From the NCBI GenBank assembly GCA_035638255.1, contig DASRAJ010000172.1, positions 1 through 64,000 on the forward strand: 64,000 nucleotides of DNA, written 5' to 3'. The translations under genes were made by a program, and so were the position numbers. Below are positions 42,244 through 50,918 of this stretch, piece by piece. Source of the stretch: DASRAJ01 sp035638255 (GTDB taxonomy: Bacteria > Bacteroidota > Bacteroidia > Chitinophagales > UBA10324). The notes under the pieces were generated by a model. The model worked only from the letters and a program-made list of their open reading frames with translations. It was not told where the DNA came from and made no database searches. Numbering within the stretch: the stretch's first letter is position 1; each line of letters begins with the position of its first letter.

Positions 42244-42489
42244 ATGAATCCAGGAGTAAAAAAATGTATTCGTAATGATGATTTTACGGTGAAGCTTTCC
42301 TTCGGCAACGGTGAAGTACGCACCTTCGATGTGAAACCTTATCTCAACATTGGTGTGTTTAAAGAGCTGAAAGATTTATCTCAATTTAAAACTGCCCGCG
42401 CTTTTATGGGCAGTGTGCTTTGGCAGGGAGGTCAGGATTTATACCCTGATACTTTTTATGAAGATTCTTCTCAGTGGAATGAACCGTAG
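42244..42489 (+). CDS. DUF2442 family protein
   Basis: 81 residues: KCIRNDDFTVKLSFGNGEVR, FDVKPYLNIGVFKELKDLSQ, FKTARAFMGSVLWQGGQDLY, PDTFYEDS. This is the DUF2442 layout, a small beta-rich protein common next to DUF4160 or toxin-antitoxin genes. No DUF4160 partner is intact here; the 270 bp downstream hold only a repeat (42509-42562) and short frame fragments. Confidence 0.85.
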   Translation: MNPGVKKCIRNDDFTVKLSFGNGEVRTFDVKPYLNIGVFKELKDLSQFKTARAFMGSVLWQGGQDLYPDTFYEDSSQWNEP

Positions 42490-42508
42490 GTGAAATGGAA
42501 TTTATAGA

Positions 42509-42562
42509 CGGCACCAGTCTATCTGCGCCACTGAACCTGTGCTAAGACTGGCGCCAGTTGGG
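42509..42562. repeat. GCTAAGACTGGC-type small repeat, copy 3
   Basis: GGCACCAGTCT, TGCGCCACTGAACC, TGTGCTAAGACTGGCGCCAG, TTGGGGG. Arms GGCACCAGTCT and AGACTGGCGCC pair with one mismatch. Near-identical core to 23816-23865. It sits 20 bp after a stop codon, as that copy does. Confidence 0.7.
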
Positions 42563-42762
42563 GGATCTTATTAAGCTCGGAGGTATCATGAAAGAATTAA
42601 AGGAAGGGTACACCAAAAAAAAGTTGTCAGTTATGACAGTCTTCCCTTATTTGTTATAAATCAATCCCCACTTTAGATGGCAAGAACTCCATGGTTAAGA
42701 ATGGTCATATCTTCTCCGATGAAGAGCTTGAGAATGAACCTCAGTTTCTGCCTACCTTAATA

Positions 42763-44088
42763 TTATTTGGCAATCTTTCTAAGAGCGGCAATGATAGGAT
42801 TAAACATATGGTAATAAACAGAATGTTTATCGTTATCAACGCTAAAATCGATTACTGAGGGTTTGAAGAAAGCAATCTTTTCGAGAACATTATTACGAAA
42901 AGGGATAAGAACAATTTTACCCTTTTGCGCAGAAATATAGGAAACCTGAATCATATCCTCAGCATTTTTTTTATTTTCTAGCGAAGGTATAATAGGTTTG
43001 TTAACTAGCACTTCGTAGACCCGAATTATTCCTACCGAAATTACAAAATCGATATTCTTTTTTATAACTTCTTCGGCTACAGTATCAATAAATACACGTC
43101 TTTGTTGTTGATCAAAAAGAGGCGATGGATCAGATAATATATATACTCTCTTCTTATTCTGGAAAAACAAATTATACGTTGGAGCTAAGGATTTATTCTC
43201 GATAAAAAGGTTAATAGCATTTTCTGCTGCTAATTTCATTAAGTCAAAAGGGTGGGTATCAGGAATAAGACCAGATAGTAAGCTATCTATATCTTTTGAT
43301 TTAAAGTTGTACGGTTGATTATCCTCCAACATTTTTAAATCAGGTATTTTGCTTCCCATGCCAAACTCTTCGGTGTCTGGAGGTCCAATGACACCATATG
43401 TTATAAACTGTCCCCAGATGGTAATTTTATATACAACCATATCATACTTTTCATCGGTCGTGGCAGCGGCACGTTCCACTATAAAACCAGGTCCAAAATC
43501 TGTCTTGATTCCAGATTCTGCAAATGCATTGTAGATGATTTCTATGCCTTTTTTTTGCTCATCAAGCATATATACTTCCACCGTGTACGGGTGCTCAATA
43601 TATCTTTCACCTCTATAGATATATTCCAATCCACGGAGGATTTTTTGAACACATATACCAACTAATTCATTAGGGATAAGTGTTACCATTTGCTTTTCTG
43701 TAGGAATGTCAGAGTGAGGCTCAAGTCCTGGAAGAAAAGGTGGTGTTGAGTCAGGAGAATATGATTTCCATTCAGAAAATATCTTTTTACGGACATTTAT
43801 TCTTTTAGATAATTCTTCAGGTGGTATCTCATCTCCTACGCCAATACCTAAGTTTCTCAGATATTTTCTTTGGATTCCAGAGGCTTCTGCTTTTGTCAGA
43901 TCTAAACATGCAGCAAGTTTAGTAAAGAGTTCTTTTTCAAGAGCGCCAAGTTTATTATTACATTCACCACAAGAAGGTACGGTTGGTCTTTGAACACTAT
44001 TTGGAGTGTTGTCAGGATACCATGCTTTTGGGAAAACATGATCTCGGGTTTTATTTTTCAACTCCTTTAGACAGTGGACGCATTTCAT
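42763..44088 (-). CDS. HNH endonuclease-like protein
   Basis: 441 residues from ATG 44088. The N-terminus has a zinc-bound HNH signature: MKCVHCLKEL (CxxC), KTRDHVFPKAWYP (DH..P), VPSCGECNNKLGALEK (CxxCNxxxGxxE). This is the shape of HNH nucleases of the HNH_5/McrA-like group. The remaining about 380 residues are unassigned; two beta-rich parts (HPYTVEVYMLDEQKKGIEII; FVISVGIIRVYEVLV) suggest a separate ligand or nucleic-acid module. AT-rich and alone on its strand between signalling genes. Could belong to restriction or defence, or to a selfish element. The longer frame to 44151 adds 21 residues with no support. Confidence 0.72.
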   Translation of the reverse strand: MKCVHCLKELKNKTRDHVFPKAWYPDNTPNSVQRPTVPSCGECNNKLGALEKELFTKLAACLDLTKAEASGIQRKYLRNLGIGVGDEIPPEELSKRINVRKKIFSEWKSYSPDSTPPFLPGLEPHSDIPTEKQMVTLIPNELVGICVQKILRGLEYIYRGERYIEHPYTVEVYMLDEQKKGIEIIYNAFAESGIKTDFGPGFIVERAAATTDEKYDMVVYKITIWGQFITYGVIGPPDTEEFGMGSKIPDLKMLEDNQPYNFKSKDIDSLLSGLIPDTHPFDLMKLAAENAINLFIENKSLAPTYNLFFQNKKRVYILSDPSPLFDQQQRRVFIDTVAEEVIKKNIDFVISVGIIRVYEVLVNKPIIPSLENKKNAEDMIQVSYISAQKGKIVLIPFRNNVLEKIAFFKPSVIDFSVDNDKHSVYYHMFNPIIAALRKIAK

Positions 44089-44225
44089 CTTTAAGTCTTT
44101 TAAAAGCGTGATAATGAATTTAGCTTTTAGACCCCAAAAATACGATTGCAAAACTGATTTCCACTGAATTTATAACAATTTCCTATATACTGTGTACCAT
44201 TTTTTCTTATACATCATTGTACCCA

Positions 44226-44270
44226 AGCCGTGTCTCATTTTTCATGGACACGGCGATGATAAATAAGCAA
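44226..44270. repeat. Dispersed CATTTTTCATGGACACGGCG repeat, copy 2
   Basis: CCGTGTC (44228-44234) and GACACGG (44247-44253) form a 7-bp stem over TCATTTTTCATG, then CGATGATAAATAAGCAA. The upstream GTACCCAAG is shared with copy 3. Confidence 0.75.
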
Positions 44271-44298
44271 TTCCCCCGTTACAAAAGCAGAATCCAGA

Positions 44299-47200
44299 TT
44301 ATAGAGCGAACTCCAACCTCACCAAAGTCCCTTCCCCCGCCTTCGAGCTAAACTTAAATTCTCCCTTCAATTCTTTCGAGCGCTTTTGCATGCTTAGCAA
44401 CCCATTGCCGCGCGGTTCCAGCGTGGTGTCGAAGCCCTTGCCATCGTCACGAATGGTCATGATGATGGTGTGACTTCCGTTCATGGAAAGATCAATCCAA
44501 ACATTCCTGCACTCAGCATATTTGGCGGCATTGTTTATAGCTTCTTTAAAAATGAGATAAAGATTTTTCCGCTGTGACATATCGAGCCGGAGTTTTTCCA
44601 TTTCATGGCTGATGTGAAGATGCACATTGCAGTTCTTCGCTTCGAGCAATTCATTTGCGAAAGCATTCATGCGGTCTGTGATGTTATCGAAGTGATCGTT
44701 GCGGGTGTTGATCATCCACACAATATCATTCATGGCATCCATCATTCCTGTGGTGCTCTCGGTAATGTTCTCGAGCATGCCGGCAGCTTCAGGCGCTTTG
44801 CTCATCACTTCTTTTTTAGCCACCTGGCTATAGATAGAAATGCTGCTAAGGGTAGAACCGATTTCATCGTGCAGATCACCTGCTATACGGTTGCGAATCG
44901 CTTGCAGCTTGAGTGCATGCCGCAACTGGTAACGATATAAAAGATAGACAGCAGATGCAATTGCCAGCACTGCCGCAATACGAAACCACCACGTTGCCCA
45001 CCATGGGGGAGACACCGATATTTTATAAGCGACTCCTTTTTCATTCCACACGCCACTGCTATTAGCCGCTTTCACCCTGAACGTATAATCACCCGGCGGC
45101 ACATGACTATAGGTGACGTACGCACGATTGCCGCTGTATACCCAATCATTATCCAATCCCTCAAGTCTATAGGCAAATTGATTTTCCGAACTTCTGTAAT
45201 AAGAGGTAGTTGCAAATTGAAAGGTGAGATTATCCTGCTTATAACTTAGTCTCGTAACACCTGTATCAAGAGAAGTTTCTTCGCCCAATACTTTGAATGA
45301 AGAGAGCATTACTATAGGAACAGACGATGAAACAGCAATAGCTTCCGGGTTAAAAAAGCTCAGTCCGGAAGTACCCCCAAACACCAGTTCTCCGCCCGGC
45401 ATGATACAGGAAGCGTTGGTATTAAATTCATACCCTTGCAAACCATCGAACGGCGTGAAATTGTTCACCGAACCGTTTGAAGGATTGAATTTCGTTACCC
45501 CAAGGTCTGATGCCAGCCATAAATTGTTCTCCTTATCTATAAGCATGGAGTATATAACATCATCTGCCAAACCATCCTTCGTTGTATATGCACTAAATTG
45601 ATGTGTGGATACATCTAATTTATTTAAGCCACCGCCACAAGTAGCAATCCAGATATTACCAGTGCTGTCTTCAGCAATGCAACGCACTTCATTAAGACTT
45701 AAACTATTTCTTCCATCTTCATGAGTATAGGAGGTAATTTTCCCATCCGGTGAAAAGACCTTAATTCCTCCCATTGAGCCCACCCACATATTTTTATTCC
45801 GGTCTTCCATAAAACAAAAAACGGTTTGCACGGTGGTGCTATCACCAGTGCCGAGCCACTGTAAATGAGGAGAAGGATTGGATAATATCTCATTCTCTTT
45901 TATCCTGTATACGCCATGCCTGCCTCCTATCCAAAGCATATTTTTTGAATCAAGCAACATGGTTCGATAAGCTTGTCCGGGCGCAGGCCCTCCCGGCAAT
46001 GCGTGAAATGAACGGCAGGTTTTTGAATGATTATTATATACAAAAATCCAGGCGTCCCAAGTGCCAATGATTATATTTCCCCGGGCATCTGCCACTGCAC
46101 AACCCCACCAATGGTTTGCAGTAAGCTCTTTCACTACTGAATTATCAGGGTAACGCACTACATTCACTTTCCCTGTTCTGATATCTACATTGCTGATATT
46201 AGCCAGGGTGCCTGAAAGTAAATGATCACTGTCAAGAGGCAGGAGCATTCGTGTATTAAGTGCGTCAAAGTTGCGGATTGAATTGGAGTACTCATCCGGT
46301 AGTTGTGCAATGGTTGAAAACAGGTTTCTTTTCTTTTCAATTTTTGTAAGTCCGAAGGGAGATTCATTTACCCACAGTACACCGGAGCTACGACAAATGG
46401 GGAAGCGAACATGATTTGACCAGATGGAATTTGGATTTCCGGAAATACTTAAATACTGTGTCACCGTTTTCTTTGCCGGGTTCACGCGAAGCAGACCCTG
46501 GTCTTCGTAACCTAACCACAGTTCGCCATCTCCATCCATCATTAAACCGCCCGCGCCACCTTTCGGATCAAAATGGAGAGGAATTTTTACATCCGGGGTA
46601 TCCATTTTGCCAGCACTTAAATTCAGATGCATCACATGTTCTTCACCCTTCCATATCCAAAGGTTATCAGCATCGGCGAAGGTCATGGATGGATAGGGAA
46701 CAATAGCAGTTGTAAGTAGTGACGGGGTTTCAATAATCTTTGGTTGAAGAGGGGATTTCTGTCTGAACCAAAATATCCTTTTACCATCTTTTGAAAGAAT
46801 CGCCGTGCTAATCAGTTCACGACCTTCGGGGGTGTTCTTCTCAGTAAAATATTCTATACGGGCAGGGCTCAAGTCTTTAGCGCCCCCAAGATATTCGGTT
46901 TCGAATTTTTCCGTTTCAATATCAAATACGAGCAAGCTATCACCCCATGCGTTATAAATAATTTTATTCCCGGGGATCAGATACTTATTTCCTTCAGATA
47001 CCGGTGCGTTCCATCGCTTTATATTTCCGCTGAAGTAGCTGAGTTTAAAAAGTTCTCTTTGAGTAATAACCCAGATGCAATGGTTTTTGCTGTCGTCAAT
47101 TGTTACGAGAATTTTCTTTTCACTCCCGGTAATCAATTTACTGAAATCATACCGGTCGAATCCGTTAATAAGCGGGTGATAAACATAAAGATCAGAATCA

Positions 47201-47499
47201 CGTTGTACATAAAAGCGCTCAAACCCTCCAATCATTGCCCACGTGTCAGTTCTGATTGCCTTACCCCAAACTTTAGCATCCTTATTAGGATACGTTTTGA
47301 AAACACAGCCATCATATCTTACAATACTCTGTTCAGTAAAGAGCCACAAGAGTCCTGCTTCATCTGTCAACATTCCTGCATTGGCGAATGCAGCCGGCAA
47401 TCCATCAACATGCGAATAGCGGGTGCAGACCAGATCATCCTGGGCCGAAGCTATTTGGCATTGCAGAAAAAGTATGAGCAGAAGCAAAGTTTTTTTCAT
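44299..47499 (-). CDS. Propeller-type sensor histidine kinase
   Basis: 1066 residues from ATG 47499 (MKKTLLLLILFLQCQIASAQDD). A further ATG at 47535 is preceded by AGAAG and only 20 nt after the stop of the kinase 47555-50752; either start gives an operon with that gene. Propellers about 22-755 (GLLWLFTEQSIVRYDGCVFK, KNMWVGSMGGIKVF, GNIWIATCGGGLNKL, NNLWLASDLGVTKF), Y_Y_Y about 760-828, helix about 840-860, His in LHDEIGSTLSS (about 876), NNAAKYAEC, RDDGKGF, GNGLLSM. Almost the same as 37910-41110 over the full length. The two tandem kinases have no regulator beside them. Confidence 0.94.
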   Translation of the reverse strand: MKKTLLLLILFLQCQIASAQDDLVCTRYSHVDGLPAAFANAGMLTDEAGLLWLFTEQSIVRYDGCVFKTYPNKDAKVWGKAIRTDTWAMIGGFERFYVQRDSDLYVYHPLINGFDRYDFSKLITGSEKKILVTIDDSKNHCIWVITQRELFKLSYFSGNIKRWNAPVSEGNKYLIPGNKIIYNAWGDSLLVFDIETEKFETEYLGGAKDLSPARIEYFTEKNTPEGRELISTAILSKDGKRIFWFRQKSPLQPKIIETPSLLTTAIVPYPSMTFADADNLWIWKGEEHVMHLNLSAGKMDTPDVKIPLHFDPKGGAGGLMMDGDGELWLGYEDQGLLRVNPAKKTVTQYLSISGNPNSIWSNHVRFPICRSSGVLWVNESPFGLTKIEKKRNLFSTIAQLPDEYSNSIRNFDALNTRMLLPLDSDHLLSGTLANISNVDIRTGKVNVVRYPDNSVVKELTANHWWGCAVADARGNIIIGTWDAWIFVYNNHSKTCRSFHALPGGPAPGQAYRTMLLDSKNMLWIGGRHGVYRIKENEILSNPSPHLQWLGTGDSTTVQTVFCFMEDRNKNMWVGSMGGIKVFSPDGKITSYTHEDGRNSLSLNEVRCIAEDSTGNIWIATCGGGLNKLDVSTHQFSAYTTKDGLADDVIYSMLIDKENNLWLASDLGVTKFNPSNGSVNNFTPFDGLQGYEFNTNASCIMPGGELVFGGTSGLSFFNPEAIAVSSSVPIVMLSSFKVLGEETSLDTGVTRLSYKQDNLTFQFATTSYYRSSENQFAYRLEGLDNDWVYSGNRAYVTYSHVPPGDYTFRVKAANSSGVWNEKGVAYKISVSPPWWATWWFRIAAVLAIASAVYLLYRYQLRHALKLQAIRNRIAGDLHDEIGSTLSSISIYSQVAKKEVMSKAPEAAGMLENITESTTGMMDAMNDIVWMINTRNDHFDNITDRMNAFANELLEAKNCNVHLHISHEMEKLRLDMSQRKNLYLIFKEAINNAAKYAECRNVWIDLSMNGSHTIIMTIRDDGKGFDTTLEPRGNGLLSMQKRSKELKGEFKFSSKAGEGTLVRLEFAL

Positions 47500-47554
47500 A
47501 AACCATTCAGAAGATTGCTTCTTAAAAATTTTCATTCTTCTATTTTATCGGTTC

Positions 47555-50500
47555 TCATAGTGCGAATTCCAGATTCAGGGATGTTCCTTCACCAGCTCTT
47601 GAACTAATCTTTAATTCACCGTTCAATTCCATTGCACGCTTTTGCATGTTTGGCAATCCGTTGCCTTTTGATTCTCCATTCATGTTGAATCCTTTTCCAT
47701 CATCCTTAATGCTCATCATGATTTTGTGACTTCCGTTCATGGAAAGATCAATCCAAACATTTCTGCAATCGGCATATTTGGCAGCATTGTTTATAGCTTC
47801 TTTAAAAATGAGATAAAGATTTTTCCGTTGCGTCATGTCGAGGCGGAGCTTCTGCAGTTCAGGCGTGATGTGCAAATGCACATTGCAGTTCTTCGCTTCG
47901 AGCAGCTCATTGGCAAAAGCATTCATGCGGTCAACGATGTTGTTGAAGCCGTCGTTGCGCGTGTTGATCATCCACACGATGTCGTTCATGGCGTCCATCA
48001 TTCCCGTGGTGTTGTCGGTGATGCTCTCGAGCATAGAGGCAGCGTGCACGGGGTTGTTCATCACTTCTTTTTTCGCCACCTGGCTGTAGATGGAAATGCT
48101 GCTGAGCGTGGAGCCGATCTCATCGTGAAGGTCACCTGCTATGCGGTTGCGTATCATTTGCAACTTGAGCGCCTGCCTCAACTGGTAGCGGTATAAAACA
48201 TAGATGGCTGAAGCCAAGGCAATCACGGCCGCTATGCGAAACCACCACGTAGCCCACCACGGTGGCGACACCGAAATCTTATAAGCGATTCCTTTTTGAT
48301 TCCACACACCGCTGCTGTTCGCCGCTTTCACCCTGAACGTATAGTTGCCTGGCGGCACATGGCTATAAGTAACGTAGGGACGGTTGCCGCTATATACCCA
48401 ATCCTTATCAAGCCCCTCGAGCTTATAAGCGAACTTATTTCCGGCATTTCTGAAATAGGAAATAGCTGCGAACTGGAAGGTGAGATTGTCCTGACTGTAA
48501 TTCAGGTGCGTAACACCGGAGTCAAGCCGAGTTTCTTCTCCCAATACCTGGAATGATGATAAGACAACAACCGGGGCGGGTGCTGAGACCCCTATATTTT
48601 CCGGCTTAAACCAGCTCATGCCCGTGGTGCCTCCAAAAACCAATTCACCGCCCGGCATGGTACAGAAGGCGTTGGTATTAAATTCATAACCCTGCAGACC
48701 ATCGAAGGGGGTGAAGTTGTTTACTGTACGATCGGAAGGATTGAATTTCGTCAGGCCAAGATTAGAGCTCACCCAGACGTTGTTCTCTTTGTCTATAATG
48801 ATGGCATAAAGCACATCGTCAGCCAAGCCATCCTTTGTTCTATATACTGTAAACTGATGGGTAGCGATATCGAGCTTGTTTAATCCACCGCCGGAAGTTG
48901 CGATCCAGATGTTGCCGTCGTTATCTTCAGCAAGGCAGCGGACTTCGTTAATGCTTAAACTATTCTTTCCTTCTTCATGAACATAGGAAGTAACTTTTCC
49001 ATCAGGCGAAAAAACTTTGATTCCATTTAGTGATCCTACCCAGACATTTTTATTCCGGTCTTCGATTATTGTGAATACAGTTTTCAAAGAAGTACTGTCA
49101 CCGGGATTCATGTCTTCTATTTCAGGCGTTGAATCTGTAAGCAAATCATTAACGCTCACCCTGAAAAGTCCTTCACCACTTCCGATCCAAAGCATGTTGC
49201 GTGAATCCACGAGCATGGTCCGAAACCACAGTTGCGATTCTTTTGGAAAAGGCTCAGGAAGACCTCTATAGACGGAACATTTTTTTTCCCGGGCTCTATA
49301 AATAAAAAACCACTTGTTCCATGTGCCTATAAAAATATTACCTTCCTTATCTTTTGCAGCACAGCCATAAGTTCTGGATATTGATAGCTCCTGAACAACG
49401 GTATTATCAGGATATCGCATTAAGTCAACCTTGCCCGTCCTGATATTTACATTGCTGATTGCCGCAAATGTGCCTGCAAGAACATGATCGCTGTCGAGCG
49501 GTAAAAGCATACGGGTGTTCAATGCATCGAAGTAAGGGCGCAGGGGAGAGAGGGCATCGGGTAATGGAATAATCGTTTTAAATACATTTTTCTTCTTTTC
49601 TATTTTCACTAAGCCAAAGGACGGCTGATTTACCCATAGTACTCCGGAATTGTGATATTGCAGTCCTGAAATATTATTTACCCACAGAGAATTCGGGTTG
49701 CCGGGAACAGTTAAGTATTGAGTCACTTTTTTTGTGTCGGGGTTTATACGCATCAGTCCATTCACTATGAATGATAGCCACAACTCATTATCTGCATCTT
49801 CTACGATGGATGTGGTGCCAAGGTTGTCACTTGGCTTGCCGGGAAGATTTATATCAACGCTATCTATTTTGCCTTTATTGAAATCATAGCGTGTTAAATA
49901 TCCGTTCCCGGAATTTGCCCATAACGTATTGGAATCAGTAAGGGCGATGGGAGAGGCAGAGATATAAAATTTTGCTATAAGCTTGTCTGACCCGATGATT
50001 TTGGGCGAGAGTGGTGCCTGGCGTGTGAACCAAAATATTTTTTTACCATCGGTAGAAACGATCACCTTCGACACCATTTCATTCGTTCCGCCGGCGTTAA
50101 TGTATTGCTCAGAATTATGATAGCCAAGGTCTTTTCCTCCTTTAAAATACATGGATTTGAATATCTCTTTTTCAATATCAAACACAATGATGGTGTCATT
50201 TTGCGTTGCATAAATAATCTTGTTGCCCGGAAGCACATACCTGATCCTTGAGGTGAATGGTGCATCGAACTGCTTTATGCTCCCGCTGAAATAGCTGAGC
50301 TTAAAAAGCTTGCTTTTAGAAAAGACCCACAGGCAATGGTTTCTTCTATCGTCACGGACAAATAAAGTCTGCTCTTTATTTCCATCAACAAATTTGCTGA
50401 AGTCATACAGGTCAAACCCATTTTTTAAAGGGTTATATACATAAACTGAAAGCCGGGGGCTTATATAAAAACGCTCGAATCCCCCAATATCTACATAGTA

Positions 50501-50752
50501 ACCGGTGGGTATCGTTTTGCCCCATATCGAGGCGTCGCTGAAGGGAAAGAGCTTAACACTATAGCCATCGTACCTAGCGAAACCCTGTTCATTATAGATC
50601 CACAAGTAGCCGCTTTCATCCATTCTTAGTGTTGTGTTGGAAAATGAGGCGGGCAAGCCATCAGCATGAGAATAACGGGTGAAGACGAGATCATCCTGGG
50701 CGGAGACGGTGATTGCTGCTAAAAGAAGGAGGAGGGGCAGCAGCTTTTTCAT
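47555..50752 (-). CDS. Propeller-type sensor histidine kinase
   Basis: 1065 residues (MKKLLPLLLLLAAITVSAQDD). -7 box TATCTTTG about 27-34 nt before the start. Propellers about 20-755 (GYLWIYNEQGFARYDGYSVK, KNVWVGSLNGIKVF, GNIWIATSGGGLNKL, NNVWVSSNLGLTKF), Y_Y_Y about 760-828 (LEGLDKDWVYSGNRPYVTYS), helix about 840-860, His in LHDEIGSTLSS (about 875), NNAAKYADC, KDDGKGF, GNGLPNM. The sensor half is nearer to 11970 and 15947 (EQGFARYDGY, PSFGLVKIEK), while the kinase half mixes features of both subgroups. First gene of a two-kinase operon with 44299. Confidence 0.95.
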   Translation of the reverse strand: MKKLLPLLLLLAAITVSAQDDLVFTRYSHADGLPASFSNTTLRMDESGYLWIYNEQGFARYDGYSVKLFPFSDASIWGKTIPTGYYVDIGGFERFYISPRLSVYVYNPLKNGFDLYDFSKFVDGNKEQTLFVRDDRRNHCLWVFSKSKLFKLSYFSGSIKQFDAPFTSRIRYVLPGNKIIYATQNDTIIVFDIEKEIFKSMYFKGGKDLGYHNSEQYINAGGTNEMVSKVIVSTDGKKIFWFTRQAPLSPKIIGSDKLIAKFYISASPIALTDSNTLWANSGNGYLTRYDFNKGKIDSVDINLPGKPSDNLGTTSIVEDADNELWLSFIVNGLMRINPDTKKVTQYLTVPGNPNSLWVNNISGLQYHNSGVLWVNQPSFGLVKIEKKKNVFKTIIPLPDALSPLRPYFDALNTRMLLPLDSDHVLAGTFAAISNVNIRTGKVDLMRYPDNTVVQELSISRTYGCAAKDKEGNIFIGTWNKWFFIYRAREKKCSVYRGLPEPFPKESQLWFRTMLVDSRNMLWIGSGEGLFRVSVNDLLTDSTPEIEDMNPGDSTSLKTVFTIIEDRNKNVWVGSLNGIKVFSPDGKVTSYVHEEGKNSLSINEVRCLAEDNDGNIWIATSGGGLNKLDIATHQFTVYRTKDGLADDVLYAIIIDKENNVWVSSNLGLTKFNPSDRTVNNFTPFDGLQGYEFNTNAFCTMPGGELVFGGTTGMSWFKPENIGVSAPAPVVVLSSFQVLGEETRLDSGVTHLNYSQDNLTFQFAAISYFRNAGNKFAYKLEGLDKDWVYSGNRPYVTYSHVPPGNYTFRVKAANSSGVWNQKGIAYKISVSPPWWATWWFRIAAVIALASAIYVLYRYQLRQALKLQMIRNRIAGDLHDEIGSTLSSISIYSQVAKKEVMNNPVHAASMLESITDNTTGMMDAMNDIVWMINTRNDGFNNIVDRMNAFANELLEAKNCNVHLHITPELQKLRLDMTQRKNLYLIFKEAINNAAKYADCRNVWIDLSMNGSHKIMMSIKDDGKGFNMNGESKGNGLPNMQKRAMELNGELKISSRAGEGTSLNLEFAL

Positions 50753-50918
50753 GGATGAAGCTTGGGAGATTGGTTTTCAAAGATACATTTACCATGAAAG
50801 TTTCGGTACTTTTATATTTGTTTTGTGAAAGCAACAAAAGTGAGCAAATGCGTATTCATTCATCGTTGTTAAAAGTGCTTGTGTTCACTGTGCGAGTGCC
50901 CCTTTAAAATCAATTAGA

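Noticed and set aside
47726..48196. 156-codon plus-strand frame inside kinase 47555-50752
   Set aside because: Antisense of the HisKA/HATPase part; related shadow frames appear at 38225 and 44605, which shows it follows the kinase sequence.
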